A stretch of 64,000 bases of DNA, taken from contig NZ_CP085051.1 in assembly GCF_020616335.1 (NCBI RefSeq), forward strand, positions 62,001-126,000, given 5' to 3'. Position 1 is the first letter of the stretch. Every line of letters begins with the position of its first letter. A program made the position numbers and the translations under genes. The notes below the pieces were generated by a model, which saw only the letters and a list, made by a program, of their open reading frames with translations, was not told the DNA's origin and did not search any database. This DNA comes from Corynebacterium uberis (lineage in GTDB: Bacteria; Actinomycetota; Actinomycetes; Mycobacteriales; Mycobacteriaceae). Shown here in pieces: positions 44,868 to 53,891 of the stretch.

Positions 44868-45177
44868 ATGCATTCTCCTTCGGTGGATAACTGTCGGATT
44901 ATTCGTGAATTTCTTCGATGGTGTGGCGTCCCGCGGTGCGGGGTGGGCCGCGCCCTTCAGGCCGTGGCACATAAAGCGGAGTGCAATCCGAAGATTGTTC
45001 TCTTGTGTCCTACGCCGGAGCCGGTGAAGCGTGATGCCCCTTGATTTTCGTGGCCTTCAGACGACTCAAGGATTAGTCTTTTGCCGGAGAATAGCAAGGC
45101 TTCCGTGTCCAATAAAAGAAACATAAACTAGGTGACACGTCCCCAAAAATGCCTGCTGACCTGCGCCGATGATGCAC

Positions 45178-45215
45178 TTTCCCCCCGTTAAAGGAAAATT
45201 TTCTCAGGGGGGAAA
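45178..45215. other. Inverted repeat in the 44868-45309 intergenic region
   Basis: TTTCCCCCC (45178-45186) and GGGGGGAAA (45207-45215) are perfect complements around a 20-base loop that itself contains the palindrome GAAAATTTTC (45194-45203). The region lies between the secreted-protein gene and the acetyltransferase gene, both on the minus strand. It could be a terminator for neither gene clearly, or a regulator site in the long leader of the secreted-protein gene. Nothing else was recognised in these 442 bases. Confidence 0.5.
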
Positions 45216-45309
45216 ACGGGTGGACTCCTTCGGACCTTTGCCGGGATACTTTCGTATATTGAAGGTATCTTTCGGCCCTTAGGTGTCTTACTCAGGTCAC
45301 TTTGACTAC

Positions 45310-45954
45310 CTATTTGTATATAGCATCCATAGGGGCGTCCGGTGGTAATTCCTCCCGCTCACGGCGCAGCTGCGGCGCCTGCTGCCCCAGCCGCCGCACC
45401 ACCCGCGCCGGCGTGCCCACCGCCAGGCAATCATCCGGCAGATCCCTGGTGACCACCGAACACGCCCCCACCGTCACCCGGTCCCCGATGCTCACCCCGG
45501 GCAGCACCGTCACCCCCGCGCCAAGCCAACAATCCCGCCCAATGCGCACCGGGGTGCCGCGCTCCCAGCCGGCGGCGCGCATGGCCACATCATTGACCGG
45601 GTGGCCCACGGTAATCAGCTGGCAGTTCGGCCCCAGCATCGTGCCCTCCCCAATACTCACCGGGGCCGTATTGAGGATGGTCACCCCCGCATTAATAAAC
45701 ACGCCGCGCCCCAGCGTGAGGTGGCACCCGTACTCGATGTGCGCGGGGGCGAGCACGGAGACGTCGCTAAGCGAACAGCCGCACAGCTCATCGAGGAGTG
45801 CCCCCGCCTGCGCCGAATCCGTGTTGGCCAGCGCGTTGAAGCGCGCCATCACCCGCGCCACCCGCTCGCGCTCAGCGGTCTCCTCCGGGCCCCACGGCAG
45901 ATGCCACTGCCCCGCGGCCATGCGCTGCAATCCGTGAAAATTCATAGTCACCAT
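45310..45954 (-). CDS. Hexapeptide-repeat sugar O-acetyltransferase (maltose/galactoside type)
   Basis: 214 residues. N-terminal Mac domain-like helix, then left-handed beta-helix repeats (YGCHLTLGRGVFINAGVTILNTAPVSIGEGTMLGPN), the His of ITVGHPVN, and the closing VGTPARVVRRL. It transfers acetyl from acetyl-CoA to sugars. ATG 45954 is placed eight bases after CATTAT, which shares its bases with the divergent SDR promoter; ATG 45945 is an alternative. Confidence 0.85.
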   Translation of the reverse strand: MVTMNFHGLQRMAAGQWHLPWGPEETAERERVARVMARFNALANTDSAQAGALLDELCGCSLSDVSVLAPAHIEYGCHLTLGRGVFINAGVTILNTAPVSIGEGTMLGPNCQLITVGHPVNDVAMRAAGWERGTPVRIGRDCWLGAGVTVLPGVSIGDRVTVGACSVVTRDLPDDCLAVGTPARVVRRLGQQAPQLRREREELPPDAPMDAIYK

Positions 45955-45982
45955 TGTCGCGCATAATGGCACACTAGAAAGC

Positions 45983-46705
45983 ATGACTAAAACCGCACTG
46001 ATCACGGGGGGCTCGTCCGGAATCGGCGCCGCCAGCGCCCGCGCCCTGGCTGCCGACGGCTGGCGCGTCATCGTCGCCGCCCGGCGCAAGCAGCTTATCG
46101 ACGCCGTCGCCGCCGAGACCGCAGGCATCGCCCACGAGCTCGACGTCACCTCTCAAGACTCCGTCGACGAGCTGGCCGCCTGGGTGGATGCTGAAATCGG
46201 CGCCCTCGACCTGCTGGTCAACAACGCCGGCGGGGCCAAGGGGCTCGACGCGGTGCGCGACGCGGACATCGCCGGCTGGCGGTGGATGTATGAGACCAAC
46301 GTGCTGGGCACCCTGCGCGTATCCAACGCCCTGCGCCCCGCCCTGCTGGCCGCCCCCGCCGGGCAGATCATCACCATCGGCTCGATCGCCGGGTTGGAAC
46401 CCTACGTCGGCGGCGCCGGCTACAACGCCGCGAAGTTCGGCGTCCGCGCGCTCACCCGCGTCCAACGCCTCGAGGAGGCCGCCGACGGCGCCCGCCTGCG
46501 CGTCACCGAAATCGACCCCGGCCGGGTGCACACGGACTTCTCGCTGATCCGCTTCGACGGCGATGCCGAGCGCGCTGCCGCCGTCTACGAGGGCCACCTC
46601 AACCTCACCGCCGAAGACATCGCCGAATCCGTGCGCTGGGTGGCCAGCCTGCCCGACCACGTCAACGTGGACCGCATCCACATCATGCCCCGCGACCAGG
46701 TCTAG
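45983..46705 (+). CDS. Short-chain dehydrogenase (YdfG-like)
   Basis: 240 residues. NAD(P) motif TGGSSGIG at 8-15, NNAG at 80-83, catalytic Ser134, Tyr147 and Lys151 (YNAAK). The VIAARRKQL after strand 2 suggests NADP preference. The closest kind are YdfG-type 3-hydroxy acid/serine dehydrogenases. ATG 45983 follows AGAAAG. Divergent from the acetyltransferase, with the palindromic CATAATG between the two starts. Confidence 0.85.
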   Translation: MTKTALITGGSSGIGAASARALAADGWRVIVAARRKQLIDAVAAETAGIAHELDVTSQDSVDELAAWVDAEIGALDLLVNNAGGAKGLDAVRDADIAGWRWMYETNVLGTLRVSNALRPALLAAPAGQIITIGSIAGLEPYVGGAGYNAAKFGVRALTRVQRLEEAADGARLRVTEIDPGRVHTDFSLIRFDGDAERAAAVYEGHLNLTAEDIAESVRWVASLPDHVNVDRIHIMPRDQV

Positions 46706-46717
46706 CCGGTAGCGCCC

Positions 46718-47359
46718 ATGACCCTTGCCTCCCTGACCACCCTGCTCGGCGTATGGATTGTGGCGTTGCTCAGCCCCGGCCCGGACGTGGTCGCCGTCAT
46801 CCGCACGGCCCTGCGCTCCCGGCGCGCCGGGGTCGCCTGCGCCTGTGGGGTGATGACCGGCAACGCCGGCTGGATCACCGCCAGCCTCGCCGGGGTGGCC
46901 GCCCTGATCACCGCCCACCCGCACCTGCTGGCCTGGGCCCAGGTCATCGGCGGGGCCTACCTGGCGTGGCTGGGCTACCGGGCCCTGCGCGGCGGGCTGG
47001 CCGCCCGGGGCACAGAGGCGGTCGACCTGACCGGCGCCAGCCCGGCCGCCCCCAGCCTGGCCGCGGCCTGGCGCTACGGGCTGTCTGTCAACCTGGCCAA
47101 CCCCAAGGCGCTGGTGTTCTTTGGCGCCGTGTTCGCCCAGTTTGTCGGCCCGGAGATGGGCTGGCATTGGGGGCTGGGGGTGGCCGTGGCGATGGTGGCC
47201 ATCGGGCTGGCCTGGTTCGCCGGGCTGGCGCTGGCTGCCGGGGCGGCCGCCGCGCGCATCATACGATACTGGTGGCTCATGGATGCGATCGCCGGGGCGA
47301 TCTTCCTGGTGCTCGCCGTGGCGATGATCCTCGGCGGGCTGCGCGTGGTGGTGGGCTAG
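46718..47359 (+). CDS. LysE/RhtB-family exporter
   Basis: 213 residues with six predicted helices. Family motifs are LLSPGPDVVAVIRTAL near the start, CGVMTGNAGWI, GAYLAWLGYRALRG and NLANPKALVFFGAVFAQF. LysE/RhtB proteins export amino acids. It follows the SDR gene by 12 bp on the same strand, so probably the same transcript. Substrate unknown. Confidence 0.85.
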   Translation: MTLASLTTLLGVWIVALLSPGPDVVAVIRTALRSRRAGVACACGVMTGNAGWITASLAGVAALITAHPHLLAWAQVIGGAYLAWLGYRALRGGLAARGTEAVDLTGASPAAPSLAAAWRYGLSVNLANPKALVFFGAVFAQFVGPEMGWHWGLGVAVAMVAIGLAWFAGLALAAGAAAARIIRYWWLMDAIAGAIFLVLAVAMILGGLRVVVG

Positions 47360-47406
47360 CCTGCACACCGGCCGCAGTCCCTGCCCGGGCCCCGGCTCCG
47401 GCCCCG

Positions 47407-47412
47407 TAGACT
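47407..47412 (+). promoter_or_regulatory. -10 box TAGACT of the leaderless S4 gene
   Basis: TAGACT ends eight bases before ATG 47421; supports this start over the in-frame TTG at 47412. Confidence 0.6.
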
Positions 47413-47420
47413 TGGCGTCC

Positions 47421-47708
47421 ATGCAGTCCTTTGAGGTAGCCATCCGCGATGAGTCCATCAAACTGGGCCAGTTTCTCAAGCTCGCCGCCCTGGCGGCCAC
47501 GGGCGGTGAGGCCAAGGCGGCCATCGCCGCAGGCGAGGTCCTGGTTGACGGGCAGCCGTGCACGCAGCGCGGCCATGTGCTGCGCCCGGGCGACGTGGTG
47601 GAGTTTTCCGGCCAGCGCGCCACGGTGGTCGCGGAGGATGATCAGGACTACTTCGATGAGGCCACCGCCAATGATGACTTCGACCCGGAAAAGTGGAGGA
47701 ACCTCTAG
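47421..47708 (+). CDS. S4-domain RNA-binding protein (YbcJ/RqcP-like)
   Basis: 95 residues: IKLGQFLKLAALAATGGEAKAAIAAGEVLVDGQPCTQRGHVLRPGDVVEF is an S4 domain covering nearly the whole protein, with an acidic tail. Proteins of this size act in RNA or ribosome handling. The VOC gene follows by three bases. Confidence 0.85.
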   Translation: MQSFEVAIRDESIKLGQFLKLAALAATGGEAKAAIAAGEVLVDGQPCTQRGHVLRPGDVVEFSGQRATVVAEDDQDYFDEATANDDFDPEKWRNL

Positions 47709-47711
47709 CTC

Positions 47712-48533
47712 ATGCCCGCCTTCGACGCAGAATTTGGCATGCCCATCTGGTGGGAGCTGCTCAGCTCCTCCCCGCGGCGCTCCACGCACTTTTATACGCA
47801 GGTGTTGGGGTGGTCCATCAGCCCCCACGCGCGCCATGAGGACTACCTCATCGCCCGCGCCGGGGGCCTGCCCGTCGCCGGGATTGTGGCCCAGCCCGCC
47901 GACGCCGCCGGTCCGGATACCTGGGTGACGTATTTCCGGGCGCGGGACATCTCCCGGGATCTGCGCCGGGTAGAGGAGCTGGGCGGCCGGGTGCTCTCGG
48001 GCCCGCACCGGGTGGCCATGGGTACGTCTGCCGTGGTGGCGGATCCGGCGGGGGCGCTGTGCGGGCTGCTGCAACCGGCGGGCCCGGAGCACTTTGTGGC
48101 CGCGGGGGAGCCGGGCACCCCGGTGTGGCACGAGCTGACGGCCACCACGAATTTTGAGGCCGCCGGTGACTTCTACCACTTCCTTTTTGACTGGATGATC
48201 GCCCAGGCGGACGGCTACGCCACGGCGGTGGCTGGCGGGGCGGCGTTCGCGGGGCTGCGCGACGCCTCGGGCACGGGCGCCCAGGTGCCGAGCTTCTGGC
48301 AGAGCTTCGTGGGCGTGGCGGACCTAGCGGCCGCGGCCGCCGCGGTGCCCGGCCTGGGCGGCGAGGTGCTTGCGCGCCCCCAGGACACGCCCTTTGGCCG
48401 GCTGGCGGTGGTGGCCGATTCCACCGGCGCGGTGGTCACGCTGTGCGAGGTCGCCCCGTACACGGACCCGGACCCGCAGGCGGACGCCGGTGCAGAAGGC
48501 CAAGACATTTTGGGCCTGTTGGATCAGGATTAG
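47712..48533 (+). CDS. Two-domain VOC (glyoxalase-like) protein
   Basis: 273 residues with two vicinal-oxygen-chelate domains: MPIWWELLSSSPRRSTHFYTQVLGW and PVWHELTATTNFEAAGDFYHFLFDW start each half. Such proteins include antibiotic-binding and dioxygenase-like members; substrate unknown. GGAGGAA precedes the start, overlapping the end of the S4 gene, so the pair is co-transcribed. Confidence 0.85.
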   Translation: MPAFDAEFGMPIWWELLSSSPRRSTHFYTQVLGWSISPHARHEDYLIARAGGLPVAGIVAQPADAAGPDTWVTYFRARDISRDLRRVEELGGRVLSGPHRVAMGTSAVVADPAGALCGLLQPAGPEHFVAAGEPGTPVWHELTATTNFEAAGDFYHFLFDWMIAQADGYATAVAGGAAFAGLRDASGTGAQVPSFWQSFVGVADLAAAAAAVPGLGGEVLARPQDTPFGRLAVVADSTGAVVTLCEVAPYTDPDPQADAGAEGQDILGLLDQD

Positions 48534-48567
48534 CCGATTGTGGCGCCGCGCGGCGGTTGTGGGGCCC

Positions 48568-48573
48568 TATACT
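48568..48573 (+). promoter_or_regulatory. -10 box TATACT of the leaderless serine hydrolase gene
   Basis: TATACT ends six bases before ATG 48580. Confidence 0.6.
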
Positions 48574-48579
48574 GTGGCA

Positions 48580-49452
48580 ATGACTGCTGTGACTTCCTGC
48601 GCGTCGGCCCTGGCGCGGCGCGCGGCCCTGGGTGCCGGCGCGGTGGCGCTGGCGGTGGCCGGTGTGGCCGTTCCTGCTTCGGCGTTGACTCTTGATCCGG
48701 CGGCGGTGCCGCCGCGCACGCAGCTCACCCTCCGGGTCGAGGGTGGGCCCACGGTGGCTACCGCTAATGCGGATGAGTCGCGCCCCGCGTTGTCCTTGGC
48801 CAAGCTGTACTTGGGCCATTGGGTGCTGCATCATGGTTCCCCGGGGGATGCCGCCCGGGTCGAGGACATGATCCGCTATTCCCAAGATGGGACGGCCACG
48901 CAGCTCGATGCCACCTACCCGCAGGCCATCAGCGCCACCGCCGCGGAGTTTGGGCTGGCGAACACCCACTACAACGGCTTTTGGGGGCACACCACCACCT
49001 CGACGAATGACGTGACGGCCTTCCTCAACGCGGTGCGCTACAACCCGGTGGATGCGCCCCTGATCCGCGGCATGGAAACGGCCGCCCCGGTGGCTGCGGA
49101 TGGCTATCGGCAGGACTACGGCACCGCCACGCTGCCGGGGGTGACGGGGACAAAGTTCGGCTGGTCGGATGACCACACCATCAACGCCACGGCGTCGATT
49201 GGCCCGGGCTTTTCCGTCGCGGCAAGCACGTACGGTCCGCCGGCGCAGCTGACCCAGGACGTCCAGGGGGCGCTGGTCCCGGACGCCCCGGCGGTACCGG
49301 CTGCCCCGCTAGCGCCGGCGGGTCAGCCATCGCTTCTCGACGCCCTCCTGCCCCCCGCGGGCTCGAGCCTTCCGGTGGCACCGGAGTCCTCACAGCTGCT
49401 GCCGCAGCTTCCCCAGCTGCCCCAGGTGCCACAGCTACCGCGGCTGTGGTGA
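48580..49452 (+). CDS. Secreted serine hydrolase, beta-lactamase/PBP-like
   Basis: 290 residues with a signal peptide (basic LARRAALGAG, hydrophobic core, cleavage near ASA-LT). SxxK motif SLAK at 72-75 and a KFG/TGTKFGWSDD segment later match the serine beta-lactamase/DD-peptidase fold. The C-terminus is a Pro/Leu/Gln-rich tail. The word at 49332-49344 encodes SLLDAL in that tail. It may act on cell-wall peptides; activity unproven. The MATE gene follows one base after the stop. Confidence 0.75.
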   Translation: MTAVTSCASALARRAALGAGAVALAVAGVAVPASALTLDPAAVPPRTQLTLRVEGGPTVATANADESRPALSLAKLYLGHWVLHHGSPGDAARVEDMIRYSQDGTATQLDATYPQAISATAAEFGLANTHYNGFWGHTTTSTNDVTAFLNAVRYNPVDAPLIRGMETAAPVAADGYRQDYGTATLPGVTGTKFGWSDDHTINATASIGPGFSVAASTYGPPAQLTQDVQGALVPDAPAVPAAPLAPAGQPSLLDALLPPAGSSLPVAPESSQLLPQLPQLPQVPQLPRLW

Positions 49453-49453
49453 G

Positions 49454-50803
49454 ATGACCCGAAGCGGCGGCTACCGGCAGGTATGCGCGCTGTCCGTGCC
49501 GATTGCCGGGGTGCAATTGGCGGGGGTGGCGCTGACCACCACGGACGTGGCGGTCCTCCAGACCTTGGGGGTGGTGGTCATCGCCGGCGGGGGGCTGGCC
49601 ATGCAGCTGTATAACCAGATTCGCACGATGTGCGTGGGCATGGTCACGGCCTGCTCGAACCTGGTCGCGGAGGCCACCGCGGCGCCGCAGATTCGCCAGC
49701 GCGTGCGCGCCTCTTTTGCGGTGGGCACCGCGACGGCCGTGGGTGGGGGAGGGGTACTCATGGCCCTGGCGGGGCTGGTTTTCGCCCTGCCGGTAGACCG
49801 CGAGGTGGCGTGGGTGTGCCTGGCGGTTGCGGGGGCACTGGCCCCGGGGCTGGTGCCCATGATGTGGATGAACGTGCTGCGCCAGACGGCGGTGGGGATG
49901 GGGCGTCCGGGTTCGCTGGTGGTGGTGACGGTGGCGTCGATAGTGGTCAATGGCGCGCTGGACGTGGGCTTTGTTGCGCTGGCGCCCACGCCGCTGTGGG
50001 GCGCGGTGGGGGTGGGGTGTGCCACCAGCTGCGTGCAGGCGGTGACGGTGGCGGCCTACGTGGCCATGGTGCGTCGAGACGCAACGGTGGCGCCGGTGGT
50101 GCAGGTGTGGCCCCGGCCTGGCGACGCCCCGATGATCCGGCAGGTGGTGCGGCTGGGCATCCCGGTGTCCCTGACCTACGGCTCGGAGGCGGCGCTGACC
50201 ACGGTCGCCGCGGTGACCATGGGGGCGCTGAGCCCGGAGCTGCTGGCGGCGCACACCGTGGTCAACCAGATCGCCTACGTGGTCTACCAGGTCTGCATCG
50301 GGTTTTCGCACGGCGGTTCGGTGTTGGTGAGCACGGCGCTGCGGCAGGGTCGGGCGGCCGTGGCGGGGGTCTCGCGGCGGGTGTTGGTCTGTGTTGTGGT
50401 GTATCTCACGGTGATGGGTGTGGCGTGGGTGCTCGCGGGGCGCTGGGTGGTGGGGGTGTTTCTGGCCGGCGCGGACGCGCACACGGTGCATAGTGCCGCG
50501 ATGTTGCTCTACTTTGCGGTCGCCCAGCAGTACGCCAAGGGGCTCGGCAACGTGCTGGTGGGGCTGCTGCGCGGGGTGCGCGACACGGTCTCTGGACTGC
50601 GGGCGACCACTGTGGGTTATTGGGTTGTTGGGGTGCCCGCGCTGGTGGTGTTGGGGGTGCCGGTGGGGTGGGGCGGATACGGGGTGTGGGCCGGTCTGGT
50701 CGCCGGGTTTGCCACCACGGCAGGTTTATTGGCGCGGACGTATCGGCGCCGAATCTCAGCGTTGCCTGAGACCGGTCTGGGAAGTGAAGGCAGACTGGGC
50801 TAA
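49454..50803 (+). CDS. MATE-family efflux protein
   Basis: 449 residues, about twelve helices. MATE features: LSVPIAGVQLAGVAL at the start, LYNQIRTMCVGMVTACSNLVAEA, and a similar second half (LGIPVSLTYGSEAALTTVAAVTMG). It would export a small cationic compound or metallophore with Na+/H+. It lies between the serine hydrolase and an iron/cobalamin importer, so a metallophore exporter is conceivable but not shown. Confidence 0.8.
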   Translation: MTRSGGYRQVCALSVPIAGVQLAGVALTTTDVAVLQTLGVVVIAGGGLAMQLYNQIRTMCVGMVTACSNLVAEATAAPQIRQRVRASFAVGTATAVGGGGVLMALAGLVFALPVDREVAWVCLAVAGALAPGLVPMMWMNVLRQTAVGMGRPGSLVVVTVASIVVNGALDVGFVALAPTPLWGAVGVGCATSCVQAVTVAAYVAMVRRDATVAPVVQVWPRPGDAPMIRQVVRLGIPVSLTYGSEAALTTVAAVTMGALSPELLAAHTVVNQIAYVVYQVCIGFSHGGSVLVSTALRQGRAAVAGVSRRVLVCVVVYLTVMGVAWVLAGRWVVGVFLAGADAHTVHSAAMLLYFAVAQQYAKGLGNVLVGLLRGVRDTVSGLRATTVGYWVVGVPALVVLGVPVGWGGYGVWAGLVAGFATTAGLLARTYRRRISALPETGLGSEGRLG

Positions 50804-50882
50804 CCTCGGCGGGCGGACGGTGCTCGGTGCCGGCCGGGCCCCGTGTCGCAGGGTCCTCGCATAGTGGGAAGGTATACAGCAC

Positions 50883-52070
50883 ATGTTTGCTCTTCATAGC
50901 GGGTGGCGGGCCTCGGCGCGGGCTGTCGTGGCGGTCGCCGCGGCCGCGGGCCTGGCGTTGACGGGGGCGTGTAGCTCCGCGGATTCGCATTCGGCGCGCG
51001 ATAAGGGGCCCATGCATTCGGTGACGGATGTCAAGGGCCGGACGGTGGAAGTGCCGCAAAACGTCACCCGAGTATTCCTCGGCGGGCAGCGCCAGATTTA
51101 CACCACGGCGTTGCTGAATAAGGCCAACCCCATCGACCGGGTGGTGGCCTGGCCGGACGACCTCAAGGAAAATGACCCCGGCACCTATGACGTCTACGCG
51201 CGCGCATTTCCGCAGCTCAAAGACATCACCACCACCGGAGAGGTCTACGATGGCTCCCTCTCCCTGGAACAGGTCCTTGACGCCGACCCGGACGTCTTTG
51301 TCCTATCCGCGGCCAATTTTGACGCCGCCGACGAGGCCGGAATCATCTCCGGATTGGACGACGCCGGCATTCCCACCGTCACCATCGATTACTTTGTTGA
51401 CCCGGTGAAAAACACCGTCCCCAGCATCACGCTCATGGGGGAGATCCTGGGCAAACAAGCAGAAGCCAAGCAATTCACCGACTACTACCAGTCCAAGGTG
51501 GATCTGGTGACCTCCCGGCTAGAAAAGGCCCACGCCCAGCCCACCCCCACCTTCCTGTGGCGCGCGCCGGGCTACTTTGACTGCTGCTCAACGTTTAACA
51601 AGTCCAACCTCGCGCAGATCGTTGCCGCCGCCGGCGGGCAGAACCTGGGCGACGGCATGATCGATAGCAAGCAGGGGCAGGTCAGCCCGGAGGCGCTGGC
51701 GGATAAGGATCCCGCGGTGATCATTGCCACCGGCGCGGCGTGGGACCCGGCCAAGACCCCGGCCAAGGAGGGCACCTTTGTCCCGCTGGGCTACGGGGAG
51801 CCGCTTGACAAGGCCGCCCAGGATCTTAAGTCCGTGGTGGACAAGCAGACCGTGGTCCGCGAGCTCAAGGCCGTCAAGGACAAGCGCACCTTCGCCGCCT
51901 GGCACCCCTTCTACGACTCGCCCTATAACTTCCTGGCCATCGAGTTCTTTGCCAAGGCCATGCACCCGGAGCTCTTTGCAGACATTGACCCCCAGGCGGA
52001 GGTGGCGCAGCTGCATGAGAAGTTCCTGCCGGTGCCCGCGGACGGGACGTTCTGGACCGCGCTTCCGTGA
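50883..52070 (+). CDS. ABC transporter substrate-binding lipoprotein (iron siderophore/cobalamin type)
   Basis: 395 residues. Lipobox LTGAC with Cys about 30, then a PF01497-type binding fold: TDVKGRTVEVPQNVTRV near the start and ADPDVFVLSAANFDAA. ATG 50883 follows GGAAGG. It overlaps the permease start (GTGA), and with permease and ATPase forms a complete importer. Ligand cannot be told; a siderophore or cobamide is most likely. Confidence 0.85.
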   Translation: MFALHSGWRASARAVVAVAAAAGLALTGACSSADSHSARDKGPMHSVTDVKGRTVEVPQNVTRVFLGGQRQIYTTALLNKANPIDRVVAWPDDLKENDPGTYDVYARAFPQLKDITTTGEVYDGSLSLEQVLDADPDVFVLSAANFDAADEAGIISGLDDAGIPTVTIDYFVDPVKNTVPSITLMGEILGKQAEAKQFTDYYQSKVDLVTSRLEKAHAQPTPTFLWRAPGYFDCCSTFNKSNLAQIVAAAGGQNLGDGMIDSKQGQVSPEALADKDPAVIIATGAAWDPAKTPAKEGTFVPLGYGEPLDKAAQDLKSVVDKQTVVRELKAVKDKRTFAAWHPFYDSPYNFLAIEFFAKAMHPELFADIDPQAEVAQLHEKFLPVPADGTFWTALP

Positions 52071-53140
52071 CGGCGGCGCACCCCCGCCAGCAGCAGGCGC
52101 ACGCCTCCCTGGCGGCCTTTCGCCGCGCCGGCAGGCGCAAGCTGTGGATCGTCGTCGCCCTGGCGGTCCTGCTCGTGGCCGCCGCGCTGGCAGACTTCTT
52201 CATCGGCAGCGGCCGGATGAGCCCCGGCCAGGCGCTCTACGTGCTCACCCACCGCGGGCAGGTCGCCCCGGTGGCGCGCCAGATCGTCTTTGACATCCGG
52301 CTGCCCATGACGCTGACGGCGGTGCTCGTGGGCGTGGCGCTGGCGGCGGCGGGCGCCCAGATGCAAACCATCCTGGGTAACCCGCTGGCCGAACCCTACA
52401 CGCTGGGCATTTCCGCGGCGGCGGGCTTCGGCGCGGCGCTGGCGGCGGTCACCGGTTTCGGGGCCACCGCGGTGGGCGCGGCGCTGGGCATGGCGGGCAG
52501 CGCGTGGGTGTGCGCCATCGGCGCGTGCGCGCTCATCGTCATCTTTGCGCGGATGCGCGGCTCCGGGGCAGAAAGCATGATCCTGCTGGGCATCGCCCTG
52601 GTCTTCCTTTTCGACGCCCTGCTCGCCCTCATGCAGTACGTGGCCTCAGAAACGCAGCTTGAGCAGGTGGTCTTCTGGACGCTCGGCGCCCTGACCCGGG
52701 CCACCTGGGCCCAGATTGCCACCCTGGCGGTGGTCACCAGCTGCTGCCTGGCGGGCTTCTACGCCAACGCCTGGAAGCTCACCGCGTTTCGCATGGGCGA
52801 TGAGCGCGCCCGGGCGCTGGGTGTGCGCGTGGACCGGGTGCGCACGCTCACCCTCGTGGGGGTCTCCCTCATGGCCGCCACCGCGGTGTCCATGGCCGGA
52901 ACCATCGGGTTCATCGGCCTGGTGGGCCCGCACGTGGCGCGCATCCTCGTCGGCGAGGAGCAGCGCTACTTCCTCACCGCCTCGCTGCTGTCCGGCGGGG
53001 TGCTGCTCACCAGCGCCTCGGTGGTGTCCAAGCTCATCCAGCCGGGCGTGATCCTGCCGGTGGGCATCATCACCGCGATCGTCGGCGTGCCCGTCTTCAT
53101 GGTCATCATCATGTCCACTCGACGCCGGAACTGGGGGTGA
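52067..53140 (+). CDS. FecCD/BtuC-type ABC permease
   Basis: 357 residues with about ten helices: RLPMTLTAVLVGVALAAAGAQMQTILGNPLAEPYTLGISAAAGFGA and GTIGFIGLVGPHVARILVGEEQRY are the family signatures. It forms the channel of the importer. Start GTG 52067 overlaps the preceding stop. Confidence 0.9.
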   Translation: MTAAHPRQQQAHASLAAFRRAGRRKLWIVVALAVLLVAAALADFFIGSGRMSPGQALYVLTHRGQVAPVARQIVFDIRLPMTLTAVLVGVALAAAGAQMQTILGNPLAEPYTLGISAAAGFGAALAAVTGFGATAVGAALGMAGSAWVCAIGACALIVIFARMRGSGAESMILLGIALVFLFDALLALMQYVASETQLEQVVFWTLGALTRATWAQIATLAVVTSCCLAGFYANAWKLTAFRMGDERARALGVRVDRVRTLTLVGVSLMAATAVSMAGTIGFIGLVGPHVARILVGEEQRYFLTASLLSGGVLLTSASVVSKLIQPGVILPVGIITAIVGVPVFMVIIMSTRRRNWG

Positions 53141-53144
53141 GCAC

Positions 53145-53891
53145 ATGGGCGAACAACTCTGCGCCACCGGACTGGGCGTGCGCCTAGGATCCACCGACAT
53201 CCTCACGGCGGTCACCCTCCCGCCGCTGCGCCCGGGTGAGGTCACCGCGCTCATCGGGCCGAACGGCTCCGGCAAATCCACCCTCCTGCGCGCCCTGGCC
53301 GGCCTGCACCGCCACACCGGCACCGTCACCGGGCCCCAGCCGCTCTACCTGCCGCAGGACCCGCCGCCGCACAGCGCGCTCAGCGTCTTCGAATCCGTCG
53401 TGGTGGCCCGCCAACAGGCCGCCCGCGGACTCGCCGGACTGCGCGTCTCACCGCAGGTGCGTGACGACGTCGCCGGGGTGCTGCACCAGCTCGACTTAAG
53501 CGCCCTGGCGGATCGGCCCATGGCCCAACTGTCCGGCGGGCAACGCCAACTGGTCAGCTTCGCCCAGGCGGTCATCCGCCGCCCCCGCGTCCTGCTCCTC
53601 GACGAGCCCACCAGCGCCCTCGACCTGCGCAACCAGCTCATGCTGCTCGGCCACATCCGGGACTTCGCCGCCGCCGGGCCCGCCGCCGTCCTGGTTGCCC
53701 TCCACGACCTCGGCCAGGCCGCGCGCTTTTGCCACCGCGCAGTGGTCCTCCACCGCGGCGCGGTCCACTCCAGCGGGACCCCGCAGGAAGTCATCACACC
53801 GCAGATGCTCGCCCAGGTCTACCGGGTTTCCGCCACGGTCACCCCCACCGCCGACGGCGGGCTGGCCGTGGAGGCCTCCCAGGCGCTGTGA
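53145..53891 (+). CDS. ABC transporter ATP-binding protein (FecE/BtuD type)
   Basis: 248 residues. Walker A IGPNGSGKSTLL, signature LSGGQRQLVS, Walker B LLLDEPTSALD and switch His in LVALHDLGQA. Energises the preceding permease; ATG lies four bases after its stop. Confidence 0.92.
   Translation: MGEQLCATGLGVRLGSTDILTAVTLPPLRPGEVTALIGPNGSGKSTLLRALAGLHRHTGTVTGPQPLYLPQDPPPHSALSVFESVVVARQQAARGLAGLRVSPQVRDDVAGVLHQLDLSALADRPMAQLSGGQRQLVSFAQAVIRRPRVLLLDEPTSALDLRNQLMLLGHIRDFAAAGPAAVLVALHDLGQAARFCHRAVVLHRGAVHSSGTPQEVITPQMLAQVYRVSATVTPTADGGLAVEASQAL

Noticed and set aside
45300..45325. Strong plus-strand promoter TTGACT...TATATA
   Set aside because: Spacing between the two elements is about 9 bases, too short, and it would read into an antisense direction.
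50740..50882. Cobalamin riboswitch upstream of the ABC importer
   Set aside because: Some GC-rich pieces resemble it but the conserved GCCACTG and AGxCAGGAGAC elements are not in the required order.
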